A program made the position numbers and the translations under genes. From contig JAJDBA010000273.1 of assembly GCA_029261675.1 (NCBI GenBank), positions 1 through 30,364 of the forward strand: a DNA stretch of 30,364 bases, written 5' to 3'. Of this stretch, positions 8,228 to 15,101 are shown in pieces. This DNA comes from Nitrospinaceae bacterium (GTDB taxonomy: Bacteria; Nitrospinota; Nitrospinia; Nitrospinales; VA-1). Position 1 is the stretch's first letter. Every line of letters begins with the position of its first letter. Under the pieces are notes generated by a model. That model worked only from the letters and a program-made list of their open reading frames with translations. It was not told where the DNA came from and made no database searches.

Positions 8228-9643
8228 TTAGGTGTTGGTTTTTTGAGATGACGGAAATGGTTTTAAAAAAAACAGAGCCAAGAATACCAGAAAAGCGTAA
8301 GCGGCGATAATTTTAAAAAATTCCTGTGGTGATACAAAACTATAGAGGGTGAGGAAACAAACGGCACCGACACTTCCATAAGCCCCTGTTAATCCCGCCA
8401 ATTGACCCGTCAGGCTTTTTTTGATTAGAGGAACAGCAGCAAAACACGCCCCATTTCCGGCTTTAAAAAAGATGGACCCGATTAAAACAAGAGCGATGGC
8501 GTTTGGAAGTTGCCAAGTAGAGTTTATTTCTCCGATGAGCCAGTGGGTCACCATGCCACCGAGAATGAGAAAAATGAGTATTTGCTTGCGACCGAATCGA
8601 TCAGAAGCCCAGCCACCACCAGGACGAGCTACCAGATTCATAAAAGCATAACTGGCTCCCAGTATTCCTGCCACCCCTACTGAAAGGGAGAAAGTCGTTT
8701 CCAGAAATTGCGGGAAAATTGAAACGATAGCCAACTCGGAACCGAAGGTAAGGGAGTAGACCATGCTTAAAATGGCGACCTGACTGAATGAATATTTTTC
8801 CTCTCCGGTGTCGGATTGTTTAATGTAGGGTAAATTGATCTGCCAACAGCGAAAAACCTGGATCGCAAACATTCCCGATACTCCCGATATCAATATCCAT
8901 GATAGTGGAGAAGGAATTAATGTGAAGGGGTGCCCAGACAGTTTCCATACAAAAAGCGCAAGAGAACCGTAAATAGGCAGTAGGATAAGAGATTGTAGGA
9001 ACAGGTCTTTTCTGGAATAGACTTTGATGGTGCTGTGCATTGTCATTTCAAAATTAGGACTTCTTTCGGGAATGTCTGGACAAAATCGGAAATAAAAATA
9101 TGCCCAGATAATGCATAGAATTCCAGAAAAAGCAGTGGCAATTCTCCAGCCAATATCTATGGAAAAAGGCAGAGCAATGAGAGGTAGTGAGAAAGCTGCA
9201 GCGGCAGCACCAAAGTTTCCCCAACCCGCATAGATTCCTTGAGCTATTCCCATTTTGTTATGTGGGAACCATTCTGCGATCATTTTTATACCCACTACGA
9301 ATCCGCCGCCGACCACGCCCATGAGTAGACGAGTGACCAGTAGGCTCTCAAAACTTTTGCAAAGGGAAAAGGCAATGCAAACCACCCCTGAGAAAAGGAG
9401 GAGTCCGCTAAAAACTTTTTGTGGACCATATTGGTCGGTCAAAGAACCGATGACAATGCGCGCCGGGATGGTGAGAACCACATTGCAAATCATCAAAATA
9501 TTTACTTCAGTTTGCGTCAGCCCCAACTGATTTATGATCGTTGTATTGAATGGAGCCATGTTGAACCACGCTACAAATGTCAGAAAAAATGCGATCCATG
9601 TCAAATGCAGGGTGCGCGACTGCGTTGAAGAGAAGCCTAACAT
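8228..9643 (-). CDS. NarK-family nitrate/nitrite MFS transporter
   Basis: A 471-residue, 12-helix major facilitator superfamily protein. It carries recognisable nitrate/nitrite porter signatures: AGWGNFGAAAAAF at about 139-151 (first nitrate signature) and KAGNGACFAAVPL at about 395-407 (second signature). Between them is the MFS loop motif ARPGGGWASDRFGRK (about 339-353), and R105 lies in the TM segment before GGGFVVG. Members move nitrate and/or nitrite across the inner membrane as symporters or antiporters; direction cannot be told from sequence. It is sandwiched between a BamE-like lipoprotein gene (14 bp) and ychF (16 bp) with no assimilatory or respiratory nitrate genes nearby, an unusual context. 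The gene suggests that the host handles nitrogen oxides. Confidence 0.9.
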   Translation of the reverse strand: MLGFSSTQSRTLHLTWIAFFLTFVAWFNMAPFNTTIINQLGLTQTEVNILMICNVVLTIPARIVIGSLTDQYGPQKVFSGLLLFSGVVCIAFSLCKSFESLLVTRLLMGVVGGGFVVGIKMIAEWFPHNKMGIAQGIYAGWGNFGAAAAAFSLPLIALPFSIDIGWRIATAFSGILCIIWAYFYFRFCPDIPERSPNFEMTMHSTIKVYSRKDLFLQSLILLPIYGSLALFVWKLSGHPFTLIPSPLSWILISGVSGMFAIQVFRCWQINLPYIKQSDTGEEKYSFSQVAILSMVYSLTFGSELAIVSIFPQFLETTFSLSVGVAGILGASYAFMNLVARPGGGWASDRFGRKQILIFLILGGMVTHWLIGEINSTWQLPNAIALVLIGSIFFKAGNGACFAAVPLIKKSLTGQLAGLTGAYGSVGAVCFLTLYSFVSPQEFFKIIAAYAFLVFLALFFLKPFPSSQKTNT

Positions 9644-9657
9644 GTATTTTGAAGGGA

Positions 9658-9996
9658 TTACTCGGGGGTGTTGGTCATTAGCTGGTGAGACTTGACCACG
9701 CCATTTTTTTCAAAGACGATAATCATGTCCTTGATGATGTCGGTGCCGAAGGAGTTAACGTAGTTATATTCGTAGGTCCATACGGCGTATCCATTTTGGA
9801 TACCTTTTTTAAACGGAGGACCAAACATGGCCTGAATTTCTTTGTGGGTAGTCGTTCCTTTTACTACATTGGAATAAAGTGATTCGTCAAAGTTTTTTCC
9901 AGCTGTTCCGCATCCTGAAAAAAATATTGCCAGAATCATTGTAGCAAGGCTAATTTGCCAAGAAAGATTGACTCTATGAAGTTTGATTTTTTTCAT
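9658..9996 (-). CDS. Small BamE/SmpA-like outer-membrane lipoprotein
   Basis: A 112-residue precursor has a basic N-terminus, a hydrophobic stretch (about 15-26) and a lipobox FSGC with the lipidated Cys29. The mature domain has the BamE/SmpA/OmlA pattern: KGTTTHKEIQAMFGPP (helix-turn, conserved GPP) followed by NGYAVWTYEYNYV and an acidic strand. BamE proteins accompany the BamA beta-barrel assembly machine, but many BamE-fold lipoproteins have other or unknown roles, so I keep the call at fold level. Its ATG overlaps the last 4 bases of rng, indicating translational coupling, and narK starts 14 bp after its stop. Confidence 0.8.
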   Translation of the reverse strand: MKKIKLHRVNLSWQISLATMILAIFFSGCGTAGKNFDESLYSNVVKGTTTHKEIQAMFGPPFKKGIQNGYAVWTYEYNYVNSFGTDIIKDMIIVFEKNGVVKSHQLMTNTPE

Positions 9997-11525
9997 GAGG
10001 TTTCTATATAGTATTTTTCTCGATGGAGCTTTGGGTTTACGGTAAAAGTGATTTCAAGGTTGTTTTGTTTTTCCATTTCTTCCAGCAATCCACTTTCTTC
10101 TTCAAACAGCATATCGTAAATAATAGGATGAACTTTTATTTCCAGCTTCTTGCTTGTAATGTTGTCGTTACCTCTACGTTGTATTTCGCGGATGATTTCG
10201 TAGCAGATGGTTGAAGGACTTTTAATATAGCCTTTTCCTTCGCAGTAATCGCAGGGATCGCATAAAGTCTGTACCAGACTTTCGCGAACACGCTTTCGAG
10301 TCATTTCGACCAGGCCAAGCTCGGAAATTTTTAAGATGCGAGTACGCGAACGATCACTTTTTAAAGCTTGTTTTAATGCATTCGATACGATCTCTTTGTT
10401 CTCTTCATTGGCCATGTCAATGAAGTCTACAATGATGATACCGCCAAAATTTCTTAACCGCAGTTGGTAGACCACTTCCTTTAAAGCTTCGAGATTGGTT
10501 TTAAGAATCGTATCTTCCGGATCACTGTGCCCTACATATTTCCCCGTGTTTACATCAATGGCAATCAAGGCTTCGGTTTGGTCTATTATAATGTAACCCC
10601 CAGACTTCAACCAGATGGTGCGTCCCAATGCACGGTTGATATCCAACTCGAGACCGTAATGATCGAAGATCGGCATCGGGTCTTTATACAATTCTATTTT
10701 ATCCGATAGATGCGGCATGTAAGTTGTACAAAACTCCACACATTTTTCGTAATCTGATTTTGAGTCAATCACTAGCCGCTCGGTGTTATTGGTGAATAGA
10801 TCGCGGATAGACCGAAAAATAAGGTTGAGGTCTTCGTAGACTAAATGAGGTGCGCTGATGTCTTCGGATTTCTTTTTCAGATTCTCCCATAGATGGTGCA
10901 GAAAACTTACGTCCGATTCGAAATCGGATCTCAAGGCATCCTGACCCGCAGTGCGGACAATATAACCCGCTCCATCGTTGCCAACTTCACTGATAAGTTG
11001 CTTTAAACGTTCTTTTTCGTTTTCGTCTTCGATTCGCCGGGAAACACTTATATGATTGATCGTGGGCATGTAGACCACATGCCGCCCGGGAAGCGTGATG
11101 TAATTGGTGATGCGCGCGCCCTTGGTTCCTAAAGGATTTTTCGCAATTTGTACCAGAATCTCCTGGCCCTCTTGGAGAATATCCTGAATTTTTACGTCAT
11201 GGTGGGGGCGGCCGGGTTTTCCTTCGAAAGGAAGGTCTTTGTCTTCTTCATCAAGGGGCGGCGGTGTCAAAGTATCTACATCAAGGCCTAGCATGTCTAC
11301 CACATCGATGTCCCCTACATAGAGAAAACCAGCTTTCTCAAGGCCGATGTCTACAAAGGCAACCTGCATCCCCGGAAGAATTTTAGTCACTTTGCCTTTG
11401 TAAATATTACCGACAATCCCCTTATGCGCGTTATGTTCGATGAACAATTCGACCAACAGGCTATTTTCCATCAAGGCAACCCGAATTTCGCGTTGGTTTG
11501 AATTGATGAATATTTCAGAAGGCAT
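9993..11525 (-). CDS. rng: Ribonuclease G (RNase E/G family)
   Basis: RNase G endonucleolytically processes 16S rRNA 5' ends and decays some mRNAs. The 510-aa length fits RNase G, lacking the long degradosome scaffold of RNase E. An N-terminal S1-like domain spans about 36-130 (VGNIYKGKVTKILPGMQVAFVDIG) with an acidic, proline-rich insertion around 80-110. The DNase I-like catalytic region has the Mg2+ ligands Asp324 (IAIDVNTG) and Asp367 (IIIVDFIDM), spaced 43 residues as in E. coli RNase E. The Zn-link cysteines are C425 and C428 (CDYCEGKGY). An AGGAAAG ribosome site precedes the ATG at 11525, and an extended -10 promoter lies 35 bp upstream. rodA lies upstream on the same strand, a common cell-shape-cluster order. 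Confidence 0.95.
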   Translation of the reverse strand: MPSEIFINSNQREIRVALMENSLLVELFIEHNAHKGIVGNIYKGKVTKILPGMQVAFVDIGLEKAGFLYVGDIDVVDMLGLDVDTLTPPPLDEEDKDLPFEGKPGRPHHDVKIQDILQEGQEILVQIAKNPLGTKGARITNYITLPGRHVVYMPTINHISVSRRIEDENEKERLKQLISEVGNDGAGYIVRTAGQDALRSDFESDVSFLHHLWENLKKKSEDISAPHLVYEDLNLIFRSIRDLFTNNTERLVIDSKSDYEKCVEFCTTYMPHLSDKIELYKDPMPIFDHYGLELDINRALGRTIWLKSGGYIIIDQTEALIAIDVNTGKYVGHSDPEDTILKTNLEALKEVVYQLRLRNFGGIIIVDFIDMANEENKEIVSNALKQALKSDRSRTRILKISELGLVEMTRKRVRESLVQTLCDPCDYCEGKGYIKSPSTICYEIIREIQRRGNDNITSKKLEIKVHPIIYDMLFEEESGLLEEMEKQNNLEITFTVNPKLHREKYYIETS

Positions 11526-11559
11526 AAATCTTTCCTGTGATAGATGGGGAACTGTAGAA

Positions 11560-11568
11560 ATTATAACA
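11560..11568 (-). promoter_or_regulatory. Extended -10 promoter for rng operon
   Basis: Read on the minus strand, the bases give TGT followed by TATAAT, a perfect -10 hexamer with the extended TGn element. The expected start point is near 11553, leaving a leader of about 28 nt before the rng ATG. No good -35 is seen, which is usual for extended -10 promoters. Confidence 0.55.
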
Positions 11569-11669
11569 CGCTAAAAGCTCTACGGTCTGATAAAACTCGC
11601 CTTAGAGGGGAGGAAATGGTGGCTGTTATTTTTTTTCGGTGTTGATCTATTGTTGGTGGCAACTCAGCA

Positions 11670-12770
11670 TTAATGGAGGGTGCGACGCATTTCCACGTTC
11701 AACAGTAAGCCAATTGCAAAAAAATTTGTGATGAGGGATGACCCTCCATAACTTAAAAAAGGCAAAGGTAGGCCAGTAATGGGGAAGATTCCTATGGTCA
11801 TACCGACATTGAAAATAATATAAAAGGCTATAGAAAGAATTAGCCCCAGGGAAAGAAAAAAACCAAAGCGATCGGCGGCACGAAAGGCGATATTCAATCC
11901 CTTTAATATGATAAACACGAATAAAGAAATAAGAAGAATCACACCAATGAATCCGGTTTCCTCCGCGAAAACGGAAAAAATAAAATCCGTATGCTTTTCC
12001 GGGAGAAAGTTGAGTCGACTCTGGGTACCGGCAAATAATCCTTTGCCCCAAAATCCTCCTGAGCCAATTGCTATTTTAGATTGAATCGAGTGATAACCCG
12101 CGCCTAAAGGGTCTAGCTCGGGGTTAAACAAGGTGTGTAACCTTGCTTTTTGATAGTCCTTAAGAACAAACCATAGCGTAGGTGCTAAGGCAAGCCCGCC
12201 GACAAACAGCTTGATCAATGTCGCATGATTGATTTCGATAGCCACAATGAATGCAAGAAAGATAAATAGAATCATCATGGTGGTGCCCAAGTCCGGTTGT
12301 ACGACGATGAACCCACCTATTGTAGCGGTTAGCAGGGCAGGGACGATAAGGTCGCGTAGGGTATATTGGCCTGAAAGTTTTCCCGACTCAAAATATTTTG
12401 CGAGAACGATGATAATGGCTATCTTGGCAAATTCTGAAACTTGGATGCTTATCGAAGCAATGCGTATCCAACGTTTAGAACCTGACACCACGACACCGTT
12501 GAGCAAAACATAACCCAGCCCGATAATTGTCAATGCATAAATGAGATAGGCGTAGCGGCTGAACCAACGATAGTCTAATGCCAGAGCAACCAACATGGCA
12601 ATGAGGCCATAACCAATCCAATAAATCTGTTTGATGTATAGCCCGCGAAAAAATTCTTCAGGGCGCGCATGGTTGGCGCTATAGATAGTGACCACCCCAA
12701 TCACGGATACAAGCAGGATGCTCAGGAAGTACAGCCAGTTGAAATTGGATGCTAGACGACGGTCAATCAT
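11670..12770 (-). CDS. rodA: Rod shape-determining peptidoglycan polymerase RodA (SEDS family)
   Basis: RodA polymerises lipid II glycan strands with PBP2 in the elongasome. The 366-aa protein has about ten hydrophobic helices and the SEDS signatures: GSKRWIRIASISIQVSEFAK (about 97-116), VQPDLGTTMM (about 158-167), the extracellular loop IAIGSGGFWGKGL, then FLPEKHTDFIFSVFAEETGFIG, and the C-terminal PITGLPLPFLSYGGSS. RodA is favoured over FtsW because of the short N-terminus, the PLPFLSYGGSS ending and the neighbouring rng. mreBCD and the PBP2 gene usually found with it are not on the upstream side here, so the cell-shape cluster is split. Upstream DNA (12771-12888) is shared with a divergent small gene. 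Confidence 0.94.
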   Translation of the reverse strand: MIDRRLASNFNWLYFLSILLVSVIGVVTIYSANHARPEEFFRGLYIKQIYWIGYGLIAMLVALALDYRWFSRYAYLIYALTIIGLGYVLLNGVVVSGSKRWIRIASISIQVSEFAKIAIIIVLAKYFESGKLSGQYTLRDLIVPALLTATIGGFIVVQPDLGTTMMILFIFLAFIVAIEINHATLIKLFVGGLALAPTLWFVLKDYQKARLHTLFNPELDPLGAGYHSIQSKIAIGSGGFWGKGLFAGTQSRLNFLPEKHTDFIFSVFAEETGFIGVILLISLFVFIILKGLNIAFRAADRFGFFLSLGLILSIAFYIIFNVGMTIGIFPITGLPLPFLSYGGSSLITNFFAIGLLLNVEMRRTLH

Positions 12771-12840
12771 AATCGAAATTTTACCACAACTAATTGAAAA
12801 ATAGTCGGTTGTTTTGTGTTTGGATGCCGTTTGAGCAAGG

Positions 12841-12869
12841 TTGAGATTAGCCGGAGTTTGAGCTATCTT
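12841..12869 (+). promoter_or_regulatory. Candidate promoter for the 52-aa small gene
   Basis: TTGAGA at 12841-12846 (5 of 6 to consensus) is followed after 17 bp by TATCTT at 12864-12869 (4 of 6). The predicted start point, about 12876, lies just before the strong AGGAGGT ribosome site at 12877-12883, giving a very short leader. Confidence 0.45.
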
Positions 12870-12888
12870 AGAGATCAGGAGGTAGCTT

Positions 12889-13047
12889 ATGGAAAATAAG
12901 GATCAGAAAAAAAGCGCAGATAAAGATTTAGAAAAAAAAGAAAAAAGCGAAAAAGAAAAAACAGAAGAGCAGGAAAAGCAAAGTGCCCGACTGGCAGAGC
13001 GTAAAGGTCAGCGCCCTGCATTCCCTTTTAGTAGAAAAAAGCTTTAG
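12889..13047 (+). CDS. Small Lys/Glu-rich protein, 52 aa, unknown function
   Basis: This short reading frame is supported by a near-ideal ribosome site, AGGAGGT at 12877-12883, five bases before the ATG, and by a plausible promoter. The product starts MENKDQKKSADKD. Its first 30 residues are almost entirely Lys, Glu, Asp and Gln, suggesting a disordered or charged coiled segment. The tail is basic with GQRPAFPFSRKKL. There is no Cys, signal peptide or membrane helix. It ends tail-to-tail with the thioredoxin-like gene, overlapping its stop by 4 bp, and is divergent from rodA. I do not recognise the family. Confidence 0.6.
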   Translation: MENKDQKKSADKDLEKKEKSEKEKTEEQEKQSARLAERKGQRPAFPFSRKKL

Positions 13048-13559
13048 GAGCTTTTCAGCAACTGGCGAATTGCTGATTCCGTCGTTTTATAACGCCCTTC
13101 CCCAAAATGCATGTAGCGGACTCTTCCTTGTTTGTCGATCAGATACAATGCAGGCCAGTAACGGTTTTTATATGCCCGCCATAAACGAAATCCGTTATCC
13201 TGAGCTACCGGAAATTTTATCTGATGTTTTTTAACTGCTTGTAGAACATTCTGATATTTTTTTTCAAAACCAAACTCTGGCGCATGTATTCCCAGAACCA
13301 CAAGACCGTGGCTTTGATATTTTTTATGCCAGGCTTTTACATAAGGCATTGCGTTCAGGCAGTTGATGCAGGAGTAAGTCCAAAAATCTATCAGCACTAC
13401 TTTTCCACGCAATTGCCGCATCGATGCAATGGGTGGAGTGTTAATCCAGTTTTCCAACCCTCTGAATTCTGGTGCTGGGTATAGCACGGGCAATGATGCG
13501 GTTTCTTTACCCGATGTTTTTTTTGGGCTGAATAAATTCCCGAAAAAGTTATTGTCCAT
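13044..13559 (-). CDS. Thioredoxin-like / redoxin-domain protein (DipZ C-terminal type)
   Basis: The 171-residue protein has a thioredoxin fold with the active site C64-I-N-C67 in FWTYSCINCLNAMPYVKAWH. The downstream motifs VVLGIHAPEFGFEK, FPVAQDNGF, NRYWPALYLIDKQGRVRY and HFGEGRY are characteristic of the group found at the C-terminus of DipZ/CcdA-fusion proteins and as stand-alone thiol oxidoreductases. No signal peptide or transmembrane helix is visible, so as annotated from the ATG at 13557-13559 it looks cytoplasmic; most relatives act in the periplasm, which makes the location uncertain. Its substrate is unknown. It overlaps the end of the convergent small gene by 4 bp. Confidence 0.88.
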   Translation of the reverse strand: MDNNFFGNLFSPKKTSGKETASLPVLYPAPEFRGLENWINTPPIASMRQLRGKVVLIDFWTYSCINCLNAMPYVKAWHKKYQSHGLVVLGIHAPEFGFEKKYQNVLQAVKKHQIKFPVAQDNGFRLWRAYKNRYWPALYLIDKQGRVRYMHFGEGRYKTTESAIRQLLKSS

Positions 13560-13661
13560 ATTAAAATCCTATCAGAGTTTTAAGTTTAGTCGTAAAATTT
13601 ATACGGACCTTACAGATCGAATCCATTGAAATAGTTTGAACAATATACTTAGGAATTAATT

Positions 13662-14180
13662 ATGAAAGATTGCCCCTGCGGTTCTAATTTCCCTTACACC
13701 GATTGCTGCGGCCCTTTGATTCGTGGCACAGGTTTTGCCGATACGGCGGAAGACCTGATGCGCTCCCGATACACCGCTTTTGCGCAAAAAAACTGGGAAT
13801 ATCTGGTTTTGACCAGTCACCCTGAGGAAAAAAAAGAAATGGCTAGATTGGAATCATCTTTGATAGATGAGGATGCCGAGTGGAAAAAGCTGGAGATAGC
13901 AGGAACTCGCAAAGGTGGTAGGGAAGATAGCGAAGGGCAGGTCGATTTCATTGCGCACTATATAAAGGATGGAATACCACAGACCCTGCGTGAATCTTCA
14001 CGTTTTTATAAGATCAACGGGCGATGGGTTTATAGTAGAAAAGACTCCACCCTTCCCCCTGTCCCAGTCGCACCCGTGAAAAAACCGAAAACATTTACCC
14101 GCGATACGGCCAAAATTGGTCGCAACGATCCCTGTCCTTGTGGAAGCGGTAAAAAATACAAAAAATGTTGTGCCTCCTAG
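13662..14180 (+). CDS. YchJ-type SEC-C metal-binding protein (UPF0225)
   Basis: The 172-residue protein has a zinc-type cysteine motif at each end. The N-terminal DCPCGSNFPYTDCCGP (C4, C6, C15, C16) is the SEC-C-like motif of YchJ, and the C-terminal DPCPCGSGKKYKKCC (C158, C160, C169, C170) is a canonical SEC-C motif. Between them, TAEDLMRSRYTAFAQKNWEYL and the following NTF2-like segment are typical of YchJ. Function is unknown; SEC-C motifs bind zinc and in SecA contact SecB and ribosomes. The ATG has an AGGA 8 bp upstream. It is the last gene before the long non-coding region and is divergent from the thioredoxin-like gene. Confidence 0.9.
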   Translation: MKDCPCGSNFPYTDCCGPLIRGTGFADTAEDLMRSRYTAFAQKNWEYLVLTSHPEEKKEMARLESSLIDEDAEWKKLEIAGTRKGGREDSEGQVDFIAHYIKDGIPQTLRESSRFYKINGRWVYSRKDSTLPPVPVAPVKKPKTFTRDTAKIGRNDPCPCGSGKKYKKCCAS

Positions 14181-14418
14181 CATGTTATCGCGAATGGCCC
14201 GAGTGAGTTTGGCAATTCAGACTTAATGATATTCCGTTTTTCGAGTAGGCGGTTTTCCTAGAGAAAAAGGATTTTATGATGCCCTTTTGCTTTACGGGCT
14301 TCGATCTTTTGCTCTGTGCAATAACCGTATATTTATCAACGGTGTTTTCTTTTGCATACTTTCTAATCGGAGCCCCTGAAAGCCTTAATTTATCCTCGTT
14401 GAGCCCATCACTCCCAAA

Positions 14419-14454
14419 CTTTTCCACAGGTTGTTAACAATTTTTGTGGAAAAG
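14419..14454. repeat. Inverted pair of DnaA-box-like sites around a palindromic core
   Basis: A perfect 10-bp inverted repeat (CTTTTCCACA at 14419-14428 and its complement at 14445-14454) encloses a 16-bp centre containing the 10-bp palindrome TTGTTAACAA at 14431-14440. Each arm contains a TTTTCCACA box. Two head-to-head boxes are typical of DnaA clusters, but the structure could also be an operator for another protein. Confidence 0.6.
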
Positions 14455-14482
14455 AATTTGTACGTCTAACCCCCCTATCAAT

Positions 14483-14499
14483 GCCTTGTGAGACAAGGC
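14483..14499. repeat. 7-bp stem hairpin in the candidate origin
   Basis: GCCTTGT and its complement ACAAGGC are separated by the three-base loop GAG. No T-tract follows, so it is not an obvious terminator. It lies about 30 bp to the right of the inverted DnaA-box pair. Confidence 0.4.
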
Positions 14500-14822
14500 T
14501 ATCCGCATCAATATGGCTGAAAAGCTCTAGATTTAGCCTTGAAATGGGTAGGTAGACGAGAACCACCCTGATTTAGAGTGAATTCTTTGCAAATAAATGT
14601 GGAATTGCGGCAGCCTTTGTACGTAGTGAAAATGCCATGCGTCAAAATTCCGATGAGCATTTAAAGCTGATTTTAGGCCCTGAGATGGAAAAATTAAGTT
14701 TTCAAAATATGAATAGTTTTTTGACAGTTGAATTTAGTGGGAATCCGGCTGCCAAGAATTTGATACCAATTTTAGCCTTTAATACACGGCACAATCAGCG
14801 GGGTACACTCGTACAATAAAAA

Positions 14823-14831
14823 TGTGGAAAA
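14823..14831 (-). promoter_or_regulatory. DnaA-box-like site TTTTCCACA
   Basis: An exact copy of the same nonamer found in the inverted pair, on the minus strand, directly left of an AT-rich stretch. Support comes from its clustering with the other sites in this gene-free region. Confidence 0.45.
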
Positions 14832-14983
14832 CTGTTTAAATCTGAGTGAGCTGTCAATAAGTAAATAGTATATGGGGCGAAATTCTAAAAAGCATTGAAT
14901 ATACGCATTTTATTGTCTTTTTGAGATGGTCGGTTTTTATCGTTCTCAATTTCCAGTAGTTAGCCAGCAAGGTGAAATGGAGT

Positions 14984-15003
14984 TTACTCACAAGTTATTC
15001 ACA
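14984..15003 (+). promoter_or_regulatory. Tandem DnaA-box-like sites next to AT-rich DNA
   Basis: TTACTCACA (14984-14992, one mismatch to TTATNCACA) and TTATTCACA (14995-15003, full match) lie in the same orientation with an 11-bp period, about one helical turn. AT-rich DNA follows immediately to 15047. This is the layout of boxes that nucleate a DnaA filament beside an unwinding element. Confidence 0.5.
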
Positions 15004-15101
15004 ATTTGAAATTTTGTTAAGACTTGTTTATTTGCTCTTTATTGAGCTGGCGAGAGAATTGATTTTGGGATAGGAAGCCGTCAAATAGCTTGCGCTGTAA
15101 A

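Larger units (their letters stand above)
14181..15101. other. oriC: Gene-free 0.9-kb region: candidate chromosomal origin (oriC) / DnaA-binding locus
   Basis: No convincing gene is present here. The region holds three exact copies of TTTTCCACA (14420-14428 on +; 14445-14453 and 14823-14831 on -), a TTATTCACA at 14995-15003, a TTACTCACA at 14984-14992 and weaker relatives at 14390-14398 and 14598-14606. AT-rich stretches follow at about 14831-14935 and 15004-15047 (the latter roughly 75% A+T). The DnaA-box consensus is TTATNCACA, and many phyla tolerate TTTTCCACA. Genes left of it are mostly leftward and genes right of it mostly rightward, as expected of replication-transcription co-orientation. 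dnaA, dnaN and gidA are not adjacent, which weakens the call. An alternative is a DnaA-titration site such as datA or DARS. Confidence 0.5.

Noticed and set aside
13626..13649. TTGAAA and TATACT upstream of ychJ as a promoter
   Set aside because: The spacer is only 12 bp, too short for a standard sigma-70-type promoter.
14185..14427. 80-codon reading frame on the minus strand inside the candidate origin
   Set aside because: It starts with a GTG inside a DnaA-box arm, has no ribosome site, and its composition does not resemble a known protein.
14637..14819. 60-codon reading frame on the plus strand inside the candidate origin
   Set aside because: No ribosome site or promoter, no recognisable family; more likely a chance frame in AT-rich DNA.
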